A DNA stretch of 64,000 nt from Aphelenchoides besseyi (GCA_024699855.1 JAMPIQ010000003.1:6138001-6202000); one strand, 5' to 3'; counted from the first letter of the stretch, positions 46,947-59,095 are shown. The notes: generated by a model not told the origin, from the sequence alone. Program-made: numbers and translations.

Positions 46947-48212
46947 TCAACAAAAACTATACATGAACAAAAAGGTTATAGAAAACAAACACATGCGAAC
47001 GTTTCGATAACGACATCGTGGGTTGCGTTCAAATGCGAATGTCCCGTCAATTTCTGAGTTGGTATCGATACGATAGCTGAGATCATAAAGACGTTCCGCG
47101 TCTTCCATTTCCTTTTCTTCTGCACTTTTTTGATGAGCCTAAAAGCATTCGATAACGTCAACCACAGTATTCGATTGCTCACGTTCAGTTTGCTAGAACT
47201 ATCAAGAACATTATTTATTGCTATTCGTACGGATCGCCGACGTATGTCCTGAAAAACAAGAGATGTATTACGGTTAACACAACGTTTATATACCGGTTCA
47301 CGTTTTTGGAAAGCAACGTAGGCGTATGGAGTTTTGTCGTTGTAGCTTAATTCAGAAGGTACCATAGGAATTAGCGAACCAGAAGGGAATACTTTGCACA
47401 GACGCTGAAATCGATATGTTTATCAGAAGAAAAAACTGCGCAGCTTACCGTTCGTTTATCTATCCAATAATCGTAAACAAGTTCGACTTTAGACCTATCC
47501 ACATTCGGCAATTTGGCCCACGCACAAGCCAAACTTAGCACCAGCTTCCGAGAGTTGTTCTCCAACATCTCCAGAATGTATTCGAATTCGTCAGGTTTAA
47601 TTGGCATTTTCTCCACGTTCATTTGTTTAAGCCAACGGTCGTCTTCTTCATCAAGTTCATAAGCGTCTTCTCGAACTCCGAAATCACTGACTGATGCAAC
47701 CGAATCGTCCTCCTCGTCGATTTCCGCTTTCCTCTTCTCCGGTCGTCTCCTCACTCGTTCCTTCATCAACGCGATTCTGTTCGCTTCAATCTTCTCATCG
47801 ACCACTTCAACTCGCGGAATTGGAATCGAAATGCTGTCCGCTTGACCGCCCTTCAGAAAGGCATGTTGCGACACCATTGCAACTTGGAGATGAAATTCCT
47901 TAAAGCAAACTGTTGATTAACATTTAGAATTGAACGAACTCACTTTTTCTTCCGCTTTCTCCACACCCGAACTTAGTTTTCCAACGGAGGTTGGTACAAC
48001 AACTTCGCCATTTTCCTTGTTTTGTGTGGATCGCGTAACGTAGACAGGAAGCTGTTTTTTGACGTTGATTTTCATGTTACGATTCTTGTTGTTCGGATTC
48101 GTACGGCACGGTCCTACAAACAGACAAAATCCAAGTTCTTAACCGTATTCAACTTACTTGGTACGCTCTTGACAAACTCAACATTCGCTTGCCCATTAAC
48201 GACTCCGGGCAT
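46947..48212 (-). CDS. EPC1: Enhancer of polycomb homologue (EPL1 domain)
   Basis: EPC proteins are scaffold subunits of NuA4/TIP60 histone acetyltransferase and act in the nucleus. The ATG at 48212 starts MPGVVNGQANVEFVKSVP. The EPL1-domain order is visible: EFHLQVAMVSQHAF and SISIPIPRVEVVDE, then an acidic insert, DAYELDEEDDRWLKQMNVE, FEYILEMLENNS, VELVYDYWIDKR, SLIPMVPSELSYN and PYAYVAFQKREPVYKR. A helix-rich end follows (HQKSAEEKEMEDAERLYDLS), stopping at 46947. The protein is about 390 residues, much shorter than vertebrate EPC1 (about 800), so the C-terminal part is absent or the gene is a minimal version. It lies 117 bp upstream of XPF on the same strand and divergent from DPH2. Confidence 0.75.
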
Positions 48213-48719
48213 TTTAAAGGAAAGAAACTCGGAGAGTGTGAGACACGCCGTTTTTAACAATTAATGAAACATTTAGATGTAATTACTGTAAGTACAGTTA
48301 GAGATCTATAATGAATGTAGTCACGAGAGACAGCGAAAATTGGCGCGAATTTCCCGATCAGCTTTTTTCGATTCAAACCCTTGATGCTGAAGGACTCCAG
48401 GTTTTCTTCAGCAACCTCGAGCGGCCACAAGCAAACTAACAAGAAACACAAGTGTGTTTGTTCCAAAATAAAAATTTTCGTTATGACCGCGAGTACGAAA
48501 GAAGATAAAATAAAAATTTTTGACTTGTTTTTCACACCAAACTCGCCGCCATTGGCATCCGATCGGTTTGTTTTTGCATTTGAATTGTAAATAAATGCAA
48601 AAAAAGCCGGGAACCAAAACTGAACCGTTCGGCCAAAAAGCACAGCCATAAAAGAATCCAAACGAAATTGAAATCGAAGGTTCTTTCTAGTCGTGAATTC
48701 TGATTTCGTTTATTTTACG
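48213..48719. promoter_or_regulatory. Shared intergenic region of divergent EPC and DPH2
   Basis: 507 bp separate the EPC start (minus) and the DPH2 start (plus). The interval must contain both promoters and 5' UTRs. A long minus-strand frame (48254-48661) crosses it but has no family resemblance or splice logic. No TATA box is obvious. Confidence 0.4.
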
Positions 48720-50392
48720 ATGTCCGTCGATGGAGTTAAATTGTGGTCTGATGACCAGGTGGCGGTTGCGGACACTCAGTTGGACACAAGCCGATTGTAC
48801 CAGCTGGTAGACCCGAGGAAGTTGAATACTCCGTTTAGAGTGCATTTCAGAATCTTGAGTCGGAAAAAGCATTTTGCGATTTCTTCGAACTCGATCAAAT
48901 TGTCCAGTGGGTTCAAGAAGGAACGTACAAACGAACGGCATTGCAATTGCCGGACGGTTTGTTGAAATACGCGTATCGTTTGACTTCACTTTTGGAGAAC
49001 GAATTGGTGGAAACGAAGTTTTACATTTTGGCAGACACCAGCTATCGCAGGTAATTCATGTGCTTTGCGTTCAATTTTCTCGTTTAGCTGCTGTGTTGAC
49101 GATGTTGCGGCTCAGCATTCGAACTGCGATTCGTTGGTTCATTTCGGTGAAACGTGTTTAAGTTCCACTAGTCGAAGAGTCCCGGTGTTATACGTTTTCG
49201 GTCGTTTTCCCATTCAATTGGATGAGTTTCGGACGAACGTCAAGACCTTTGTGGAGTCAAGGGATCTAGTGAACTCAGAAGTCTTCCTACTTTACGACGC
49301 CGTTTTTTCCCACTGTATCGGTAAATCGTTTTTTAGTATTGAAGCTATTTTTCGTTTTCAGAGGATCTTCGATCGCTTCTAGCATCCGAATTGCCTTCCG
49401 ATTGTCAGCTATTTTCTTGCGATGTGGTCCTGCCATCGGACGATTTGAACAATGCAAACATCCAGTTGGGTCGAAATATTCCCGTAAATCTTCGAAATAC
49501 TTCCGGCAAATCCCGTCATTTGTTTTTTGTTGGAACAGAAAGCAGTCCGTTGCTATCGATTTGGTCTATGACGTTCACTTGTTTCAACGACTTTGCTCAT
49601 TACTCTCCGGAAAACCACAAAATGACAATCGACAAGTGAGTGCGAAGCTCGTTGTAAGATGAAACAAATTTGTTTTCAGCACTTCGACGCATCGACAGCT
49701 AAGAAAACGGTTGTTTTTGGTTGAGAAGCTTCGCGATGCAAATGTCGTCGGTCTTGTGGTTGGAACTTTGGATCTGAAAGGCTACAGAGAGGCGATACAA
49801 CGGATACGAGAGCTGTGCAAAGCCGCCAACAAGAAACTTTACGTTTTTTCCATTGGCAAATTGAACGAAGCAAAACTGTCAAACTTTGCCAGCGATATCG
49901 ACGTTTTCATTCTTTTGAGTTGCCCATTTGGCATTGTTCTTGACTCAACCGACTTCTACAAACCAATTTTAAGTATGTTTGAGGCCGAAATAGCACTTAA
50001 CTCGGCAAGAGAATGGTTTGCTAGCGATGGATGGACTGCCGAATTCGCAAACTTCTTATCAGGTTGGTATCTTCTCAGTGTCTAACTGATTAGCGTTATA
50101 GATACCATAAATCCAATCGATCAAGAGAAAGCGGATATTAGTTTAATTACTGGTCGAGTTCGTGGTGTCCAAATAGTCGAGAGCGATGCGGACAATCGAA
50201 ATCGACAAGTAGTCGAATACACAGCAGGTAGACAGTTTAGCTTTCCTGACGATAGTATCACTTGCAGGAGATTACTTTGTTGATCGTTCGTGGAAAGGAT
50301 TGGACGACGATTATCATGAGGACGACGATACGATGATGAAACAAGGTCTGAAAGGATTGGCTCGTGACTACGCCGAAGAATCGCGTAATTAG
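48720..50392 (+). CDS. DPH2: Diphthamide biosynthesis protein 2
   Basis: Partner of DPH1 in the radical iron-sulfur enzyme that makes the first precursor of diphthamide on translation elongation factor 2. The ATG at 48720 starts MSVDGVKLWSDDQVAVADTQ. A 45-bp intron then joins RLYQL to NLESEKAFCDFFELDQIV. Conserved parts: LQLPDGLLKYAYRLT, then YILADTSYRSCCVDDVAAQH (first Cys cluster), LVHFGETCLSS, a middle domain, GTLDLKGYREAIQRIRELC and LLSCPFGIVLDSTDFYKPIL (the later conserved Cys), and EWFASDGWTAEFANFL. The C-terminus is acidic, ending AEESRN at 50392. Length about 490 residues is normal for DPH2. It converges with the Kv channel, with 184 bp between stop codons. Confidence 0.88.
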
Positions 50393-50575
50393 TTGTTGTT
50401 TTCATGCATATTTTGTTGAATTTGTTAAATTTTATTATCTAAAAGTTTGAACATGACTTGTTCATAAACACGTTTGATATGCAACAAAAACGACTAGAAA
50501 ATGAGGGAGAGAATTGATTGTGTTTTGGAGAGAAACTGAGGAGGAATGAGTAAAAGACCGGGTAGATCGAAGTTT

Positions 50576-53476
50576 TCACAACATTTTGTTCGAAGCAGAC
50601 GAAAAACGTCCTCCATTATCTTTGCTGTGTTTGGAGCGTGGAGTGTCGTTGCAATTTGCAGCACGTTCTGAACCGCTCAGCAGTGAGCTTTTACTGTTCT
50701 TACGTTTTGGTGTGGCATGAACAAACAAATTCGCAGTTCCACCAAATGGAGCCAAAGGACTCTCCGAATTGTTCGTATTCGTCGCAGGACGATTCGCAAT
50801 TGCACCCAATAACGCGGCAGTTGTTGAGCGACCGGTTTGTTGACTAACAATCGGTTTAATTTCATGAGGTTGCACTGAAATCATAAGCAACTAACCACCC
50901 CAACATTCTAACGTACAAATTCGCCGTCTTTTCTTTGGAAGCTTGGAACGTGCTTTGGCATGTGAATAAAACCTAAACGACCAAATTGTCTGCACATCAC
51001 CAGTGTGTCAATCAAATCCTTACATTTGGAAATTTGACACAATGACCTGAAATACAAAGCAAGTTAGTTCACAGTAACTTCAAGTTCTTAACGTACCGGA
51101 ACGGGCAGTGCAATCTAAATAACTCGAGTAAAATTTGTTAATCAACGTTGTTAATAACAAGGAACAACAGTTGATGATTTTTTATGCCAAAAGATCAGAA
51201 GTTAATGTTGTTTCTTGTTATTAAGAATGTTAATTAACAAATGTCCGTTTCCAGCTGTGCACGTACCGTCAAGACGCCCATCAACGCACAAAAACTTCCA
51301 ACAACCATTCCATAGTAAGTGCGTGGTACCTGAACTCATTTTAAGACTCGAACTTCACAACAAACCATATCACCAAATCCTACTGTAGTAATACAAATCA
51401 GACTATGCCACAGGCCGAGTGGTATCGATTCGAATTGATTGTCCGGATTGTCAGACACTCTCTCAGCGTAATACATCAAACTTGCAAACATGACCGTACC
51501 CAACAGTACAAAGAACATTAAGAGAAGCAACTCTCTTGCTGATGCTCGAAATGTTTCGATCAAAATGTTCAAACCCGAACTGTGCTGAGTCAACTTGAAT
51601 AACCTTAATCAACATTTAGCAATGAACCAGGCTCAAAAGTTTACCTGAATATTCGAATTATGTTACAAAACTCAATGGTATCCCGATGATTTCCATCCAA
51701 CACGTATTCCAGAAGCCAATCGATGTAAAATGATGCGGTTGCGGCAAAATCAATCATGTTCACAGGACTTCGTATGAATTTCGCGGGACTTGGCGAAAAG
51801 ATCAATCGTACGATTATTTCAAAAGTGAACCAAACATTCGATATTAACTCCAAGTAAAAGAAGTTTGGATGTGCACTAAACTAGAACGTAGATTCGAAGA
51901 AAACAAACGTACATTGTTCGTGTTTTTTCCACCGAATAAGTGCCGACTTTTCCTAATTTCTCAGCCATTGCGGCGGTCATGTTTGTTCGATTGAAAAGCG
52001 TATCCAGACGTTTAACTCGTAGGTCGGGAACACGCCAAGAAGGTTCGGTTTTTAAGCAAAAACACGCAATACTCAGTATTATACACGCAATTGAGCAACA
52101 AGAGATGATCTGAAAACGTTAGCATTCAATTGTAGGTCATTGATGTAAACATGTAAAAAGACTACCGTCATATAAATTGGTTATATTTGTCATCATATTT
52201 TCTCAAGAGTAGCAAATATTACAAGAAATCATTCGGTAGACTTGAGAACCCACAAGATGCCCTTCAATTCCAACCGCTTTTCCACTACACTACAGAGACT
52301 CCACTGTAGCAAACGAGTTTCCCGGTATGTTTTTTCTTGTTGCAAAAACGTTTTCGGATTTCAGTGCGATTCAACCCTTTAAACTTACTCTTGCACCACG
52401 CGAACTCCACGGTTCGTCAAACAGGGCCCAGATTTTAGGCTTGATTCGTTGCCATTCCGATAAACTCCGCGAATAGAAAGCATCTTCCCAACCGAACTTT
52501 TTCGCAATTTCTTCCTCACTCAACGGCTCGGTACTATCGTTATCCAGATTCTCAATTACGGCGAGAGCTAAAACCTATGTGCAAACAGGAACTCAACGAA
52601 ATCTTACTCTCTGCTGTGTCTCGATGACTCGTATATCTGAAAAATGATCAAATGAATCGGTATTGAGATGAAAACTATTACGTCATCCAACAGCAAGGTT
52701 CCACTTGATTTGCGTCCAATCCAAAATACGCTAAAATAGGCATCCATGACACGTGAGGAGTTTGTGATGTTCACCTAATTCTTCTTCGAACAGCGGTCCA
52801 CAAACATCTAAGGGATAGTGCAGGTGTCCTGTAAAGACAATTTCACATGAATGATCGTTGTCCTGAACAGCCAACAAACCTGTGCGATAGTAATTCTGCA
52901 AGGAAAAGGATAATCGTAATCAGTCAAATCAAAACACTCACCAAAATGTGGGCAAACACAGCAGGATGTCTAAATATTTTACTATCGGTGAATAGGAGGA
53001 GTATAACCAACCGGTCGAAGACTGAAAATAGATAAAAACAATTTCAAAAGAAAGTTACGAAGCGATAGAGAAGATGACGAGAAAAAGATGAACAGCAACA
53101 AAACTCATCTAATAACCTTTCTTCAAAATCAACTTTCATTAACTCTTGAAATACTTCTACTTCGTTCTCGTCGTTTTTTTGTTATTTTAAATTGTTTTGT
53201 TGACATCAATACAAGAATAAGATTGACACACAGATTTAAACTTACAGTACTCGTTGAGAACGGGATCATAGTTTGCCAAGTTGGGTGTTAACCTGAATTC
53301 ACACAGTAAAATGAAATGAACACAAAACCAAAACCTCGAAAGTCGTGTAGCCGGGATTTTTTTGAGCACATGGTTATACGTTTCTATGAAACAGTTACAA
53401 CCTTTGCATTCATTGTCGATTGCTTACCATGTCTTATACCACCAACATTCAATATGACTTTGTTCTCTTCGTTCAT
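50576..53476 (-). CDS. Shaw-type (Kv3-like) voltage-gated potassium channel
   Basis: An outward potassium channel subunit of excitable cells. The first clear ATG is at 53476 ([16 protein letters not shown]), but a splice acceptor just before it allows an upstream exon. The T1 domain has [26 protein letters not shown] and [13 protein letters not shown] (zinc-binding Cys/His set of non-Shaker Kv). S1 is [19 protein letters not shown]4 reads [20 protein letters not shown] with few charges, as in Shaw. S5 is [20 protein letters not shown]. The filter is TTVGFGD, where Tyr is usual. S6 is split: ALMGVLT ends one exon, IALPVP is an 18-nt exon (51097-51114), VIVSNFQ is a 23-nt exon (51024-51046), and [17 protein letters not shown] follows. 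The Ser/Asn-rich tail ends at 50576. Confidence 0.85.
51133..51242. repeat. Intronic inverted repeat (hairpin) beside Kv micro-exons
   Basis: The arms 51133-51174 and 51201-51242 are inverted copies, about 42 bp each with a handful of mismatches by eye, separated by a 26-base loop. It fills most of the 152-bp intron 51115-51266, next to the 18-nt exon. It could be a splicing hairpin, a small RNA precursor or a palindromic miniature transposon. Confidence 0.7.
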
Positions 53477-53479
53477 CCA

Positions 53480-56400
53480 GCTCTAAAACAAACATGTTGA
53501 ATCGTAGTTAAGAAAGTGATTTCAAGATCAACTACTTTGTTTTCATTCATTTCGAATAGAGCGGGCAATACGATAACATAAGAAGAAGAATATTGCTTGG
53601 TAGAAAGACAGTAGAACTTAAAATCAAAACACAGAAAATAACAAAGTCGACGACGAGTGGCTTTGAATAACCGATGATGTTCGTCATTGATGCCGAAGGT
53701 ACGCAGACGCAGGAAATGTTCTTGAACTTGCGAACAAAAGAAATGCATAAAAAATCGCGCTAAGGTTTTCCGTTGAATTGCACGTCCGGAAGTAATTTTG
53801 AGACGTCTTGTAGGTCTACCATCTAATGAACATACCCGACGAAACGCGGCACTTTCAAAGGTGCCATTCGTACAGTCGTAGGTAATCGAATGAGGAATTC
53901 GAAAAGCCATAGAATGAAAACGTTTCAATCGTTTTATGATCGAAATGACAAGTCAGTTGAATAAGAGTGTAATAGCAAACAGATTTTCGAATTCTAACAA
54001 ACCCAAAGAAACCGAGTAGTACGAGCATCGTAATTCCCGACTTATAAAAATGGGCAAATGACCTAATTAGTCAAAATGACTTTTCGAACATTTTCCTCTC
54101 CTACACGTAATGGAAGTTACGGTTTTTATTAACGATATTTAGGTTTATGTTCTTTGACAGTTCTGCTGACGTCCTGGAACAGGTTTGAATGTTCCCGATG
54201 TTTTCTGCACCCACGTTTCAACGCACGTATCTTGGCCCCTTTTAACTATTTATGGAATAAAAGCGGTTGCCAAAGCGGAGTTATAACCAAAATTTTATTT
54301 GATTCCAGTCAATTTTTCAATCTCCGCAAAGTGCCCACCAAACGCGTTTTATGGCCAATTAAATGGAATTTCCATATGACTGACATGTGCATTTACTTCA
54401 CACATCTCAACATTAAGCAATGAAAATTTACCTGCTTCGCTACATTCTTTACTCTTCCTCTTATGAAACCGGGAGGAGATCTTATTGAAACTAAATAGAA
54501 AGAGGAGCTGCGGTTATGAAGACCTACAAACCTCGTCTACCAAGACCCAAACCAATACCTAAGCCACCGTGTTTCATTCCAACGATTGAAGTCAAAACCG
54601 AAAGTTAGAGAATAAAAATGAAACGAAAAGTCTTAGCGGTTAATAACAGATTACTTGGTTTTCATTTGCTCTCAAAATTAAAGTCTACATTCGTTATTCA
54701 TTTGTCAATGGACCGAAACGTCGACCGTTAGCTCAAGTTTCCATTCCCAACCGACACTCGATCATTCGCGCAACAGAACGATAAATGGAGTTCGTTAACC
54801 GGTCCATTTGATTAAAAGGTCGACGTTAATGAACCTCACAGAAAGCCTCTATGAACGAGATTTACAAACTTTCTCCACAAGATTTTCGTCGAAAATGACG
54901 TTGAAACAACTGTTAATCATCTTCGTTCGAACAAGACTACGTAATCATCGCCAAATGATTAAATTAATTTCCGCGTTTTGGCTTCTTGGTCGGAAATTAA
55001 GACACACGGTGGTCGTTCCATAGAATTTATCGCAACTTAATCGAAATTCACAGTCTTCTTCTCACTTGACTTCAGTCTTCCGATTCTCAAGTGGCAGTCA
55101 CTTGGCGCATCGAACAGACATTTTCAATTCCGATTGTGCAATTCATTTTGCTAGCTAATGAGTTGAACTTGAAGATCCGACTTTCATTTAGTGGGTTCCA
55201 ACAACTTTCAAATCAAAATGTTTAGCTATTAGAGGCTTTTGAAGTTTAGAAACTGGGAAGTTTGATTAGATGCACGCAGGTTCTGAACCGAATAAAAAAG
55301 ACGACAGATCTAAACAAATGGACCCTGGGGACCTGTTCACTTCATGAAGTGCATCTTAAAAAGAGAGTTCTGATCGAAAAACCAATTGGCAAGCTATTAG
55401 AACAAATTGAGAACTCCTTAAGGACCGTGAAATTTGACTAAACCTAAAGAACGTACGCGGTTTAACATCAGTTATCGCTTTTCCTCTATAAACAAACAAA
55501 AATAAACAAACGGTAAGTGAGTTCTTTGGAAACAGACTGCGAACCTCTGAGGCCAACGAAGAACTGCGATATGGATTCCGAAATAGCATCTCGAAGTCAA
55601 TAGTATTCACAAATGTACGAAACCGTAAGCACCCGAAGTAGAGGAATACAAAGTGAAGATTTGACAAGAATGTGTGCAAGAAATTCATGGGAACGAAGGC
55701 AGTTTTGGGGACCGAAAATTTGCATTTTGTTTTGATTTCTAACCGAGATTAACGGAAAGTCGTCGACTCGAAACATCTTGGACTTTAAATTCAAAAACTT
55801 CGGAAGTGGGGAAGAATGACAACGATGAAGTGAAACCAATGATTAGCGATACCGACATGTAACTTCTAAATAACAGACGTTCCTCTTTTTGGTTTCCGTC
55901 TTTAAAGCAATACGGAAAACGACTTGGTCGTAGGGCTTCGAAGAAATGCAACCCAAATTGCCACTTGAACTAAAGACACTTTGAGTAAAATTAACCGCAA
56001 TAGTCGAGACTCATCCTCATTTTCAGGTGTTTCGTTCGTAAAACTTGGTGATCCTTTAATTGAACGCAAATCATGAGGTTAATCTGTTCGATTTGCATTC
56101 AAGCTAACAGATCGTTGACCGAGATACGACAGAAAAACGGTGAGGCTGAAGACCTAACGATCAAATTTGGCCAATTTGACCCGTGAACACAGCAAGTGAA
56201 ACAGAAGGAAATTCGAAGATTCAATTTTCAGCGGAAATTCACGATTGAGATGAGGAAGAAGTGTCTAAAAAGATGCAAAAACGTTCAACAAGATGAGTGA
56301 AACTCGATATCAATCAAGAGCACTAATCAGCTGACTTTCAAGTCGATGACATTCAACACTTACCTTTTGAAATGAGCTACCGACTGCTAAGCTAACGGAG

Positions 56401-56940
56401 AATTCGGTGAAATTGCGTATTGAAGCTTGCATTCTTCTCCTTAATGGGCGTGAGTGTATTTGGAACGTTAAAATAAGACTAAGAGGGCGGACCAAAAGAA
56501 ACACAAAATAAACTGACGTCCTGGTTTCCTATTATTTGCATTCAAGTCGCCTCTATCCGGCTGCCACACTACAGAAATTACTTTGCATTTGTGGTTCCAA
56601 CAACGAGTCGACTGTTCCGGCAGACAAGAGCGTCGTGGGAAACAAAAACGAATTGCTTCAACATCACGACTTTCCCATCATCTGATCACACGGATCAAAT
56701 TCGGTTGGAACGGACCAATTGGAACATCACAACTAAGACACGAGAACTCGAATTTTGGCATTTGAATGGGAAACATAACTCAAAAGCGATTTAAATGCAA
56801 ACAGTAGGGAAATCAGCAACGTCAGTCAGACAAATTGTCCAATCTTCTTATGCATTAAATGGCAATGTGGCACGAAGGAGACAGAGCGCGTAAAGCTGGT
56901 AATTTGGAATGCCGAGTAATTTGCTTGTTGTGAGTCAAAC
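53480..56940. other. Gene-poor interval upstream of the Kv channel
   Basis: About 3.5 kb with only short, contradictory frames on both strands. It probably holds the Kv promoter and possibly a 5' exon. I see no terminal repeats, Pol III boxes or conserved protein segments. Confidence 0.45.
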
Positions 56941-57020
56941 AAGGTCTTTTTACAACATCAGTTCATTGTCCATATGCTTATTTCAATTAAAGAACACCAG
57001 CAATTAGCCAATCTCACTCG

Positions 57021-57419
57021 TCAAAATGGCAACGAAATCGAGACGTCAATTAGTAATTTGGAAAAAGGAGGAACAATCGCCGGGAAAATCGCAACGGCAC
57101 GTGTCGGAATGACGATCAAAGTGACAAGCGAAAAGATGAGTTTTGCGGTTTTTGACGTCTTCATTGTTAGCAAACGAACTCTTACCGTTTTCCGAGATGC
57201 CATAGTGAGTGAATCCGTGAGATGTAGACGTTGCGAATACTTTCGTTCTTTGAAACTCATTCGATCGACGGACAAATTCCGCGAAATCTGAGCATCTGAT
57301 CCACTACAAAGGTATGTTTCCGTTATAGCGTTCTCTGTTGCACTGATGAATGAGCCAAAAGTGCGCTCGTTTTCGCGTTCCGTTTCGTCAACAACCTCCG
57401 ACATTTCGATTGGTTCCAA
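57021..57419 (-). CDS. Doubtful hypothetical frame with one hydrophobic segment
   Basis: An unspliced minus-strand frame of 132 codons from 57419 (MEPIEMSEVVDETERENERT). It has a hydrophobic stretch (AKLIFSLVTLIVIPTRAVAI) near the end. The plus strand is also open over 56974-57291. No family is recognised, and the surroundings look intergenic. It could be chance. Confidence 0.2.
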   Translation of the reverse strand: MEPIEMSEVVDETERENERTFGSFISATENAITETYLCSGSDAQISRNLSVDRMSFKERKYSQRLHLTDSLTMASRKTVRVRLLTMKTSKTAKLIFSLVTLIVIPTRAVAIFPAIVPPFSKLLIDVSISLPF

Positions 57420-58155
57420 TTCCTCGGATTTTCACCGTCCAACCACAGGGCATTTGACGCGCAACAAACACCGTCGTCTCTAAAACAATCAAAAGGCCAA
57501 TTAAAAAGAGGCAATCGGATATGAGATTTGTATTTGCTTAACGTGCTTGTTGTCACGAGCCTCTAAATCATCCGGAAAGAACAGTAAACGCGAAAAGCGG
57601 AAAGTGAATCGTCGGTCGAACGTCTTGGATGATGTTTGACTATGCAAGTTGGTTCAATAGTTCGCCATCTGCTTAATTTCGTTTAAAGTATTCAAAAATG
57701 GGCAAAAGAAAGGAATTTAATTTCGACTTCAAAGCACCTGCCAGTACTAAGAAAATCTGCAAAATCAATTTCGTCGGGCCCAAACTGGCTCGCCCGCGGA
57801 TGACGACACGTACCACAGGGACATAGTAATGAAACAACTTCTTAACCTTCAGTCAAAAACAGACAGCAAACAACCGTGCAGAAAATGGCACATCGAATTT
57901 AATTTTGCGTATGCAAACTCCTTTGTTTGAGGTCATACAATCTAAGATGTCGATGGAAAGATGATTATTCTGCTGTTGGAAATGCGTTCGACCGGAAAAG
58001 TCGCGTTTTGAACTGTTCCGCGAAAACGCCGAAAAGCCTCGAGTTTTGTCTCAAACAATCGTCTCTTATTGTTTTCAAGTTGGAACGCTAAAAGTGGGCA
58101 ACTCAACAGGTGGAATGGTTATTTTTAGAAGAAACGAAAAGAAGACTATTTCTTC
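57420..58155. other. Intergenic sequence
   Basis: No supported gene, repeat or RNA. Short frames only. Confidence 0.4.
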
Positions 58156-58159
58156 TTAT

Positions 58160-58248
58160 TGTAAATACTGAACAGTTCGATACTCTGCGAAGCTAAACAG
58201 CATCGGATATCGTGAGTTCGAGTGTCGGGATTATGCCCGACCGCCAAA
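58160..58248 (+). repeat. 5S rRNA-like degenerate sequence
   Basis: TACTGAACAGTTCGATACTC, then TGCGAAGCTAAACAGCATCG and, after a gap, CCCGACCGCC follow the order of the 5S rRNA interior (TTGAAC..CGATCTC, GGAAGCTAAGCAGGGTCGG, GACCGCC). The ends of 5S are absent and spacing is altered. A 5S pseudogene or 5S-derived SINE is likely, not a functional gene. Confidence 0.35.
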
Positions 58249-58542
58249 CGATCACATCGCTCTTTTGCAGTCAACGTAGTGCTTTTGGACGTAAAACTGC
58301 ATGTGACCTACGGACGTTCCTACAAAACTGCCGTGGGCTTCCATCGAAGTTTGTAGATTTGAACTTCGGTTTAACACGTGCATTTTAAGATGACATATAG
58401 GCAACCCGAGAATTCGCGCGCTTTTGCTAAAAATATTCGTTTCACTCGACGTCAATCGACAGAAACGAGTCGTAGCATTCCCGGGTTTTTCAAATTCAAT
58501 TAACTCCGCTCCTCGACGTTAATAACAAAAACCACCGACCGG

Positions 58543-58779
58543 ATGAGTCGTTTAAGACAAAATGAAGAGATTCACACTAAACAGAAATTGTACTCGCTAC
58601 TCCAACATTTACCATCGACTTTGAGTTCTGCAGAGTTGGCGGACGTCAAAAGGACAAAAGCTGAGGAAATTGATTTACGTGCCGTCGCCATAAGCTCGTG
58701 TGTTGTTTTCATTTCGCTGCATAAGCGAGAGGTTGAAACAGTCCAGAGAAATGCAAAAACCCATTTTTCATGTAAATGA
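58543..58779 (+). CDS. Doubtful small frame
   Basis: An ATG frame of 78 codons (MSRLRQNEEIHTKQKLYSLL) with a possible amphipathic start, open on both strands. There is no splice support or family resemblance. Listed for completeness only. Confidence 0.15.
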   Translation: MSRLRQNEEIHTKQKLYSLLQHLPSTLSSAELADVKRTKAEEIDLRAVAISSCVVFISLHKREVETVQRNAKTHFSCK

Positions 58780-59095
58780 TCGAAAAGATCAGAAATGTTC
58801 GCGTTTACTTCCTTCACCTACATAATTAAGCGACACCTCTCAGCTTCTGAACTTACCATCACACAAATGAAATACTTCTACTCTACCAAATTCGATACAA
58901 AAAACCAAAATCGGGACCACAAAACCTCACAAATCCAAATCTCCAAAAAAATTTCGAGAATAGTCAAATCTAAAGTGCGTTTTGAACTAAAAATTGCTGA
59001 AATTTTATCGTAAACGTATACATCTTCTATTCAGCAGCTAAGCATTGATTAAAGATTACCGAGGTTAGCACGAAATTAGTAATTCTGTTGACAAG

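Noticed and set aside
48254..48661. 135-codon minus-strand frame between EPC and DPH2
   Set aside because: It fills a bidirectional promoter interval, has no splice context and reads like chance hydrophobic translation of AT-rich DNA.
48832..48849. An 18-bp intron in DPH2
   Set aside because: A 45-bp intron using the donor at 48805 keeps the same downstream frame and matches the usual intron size here.
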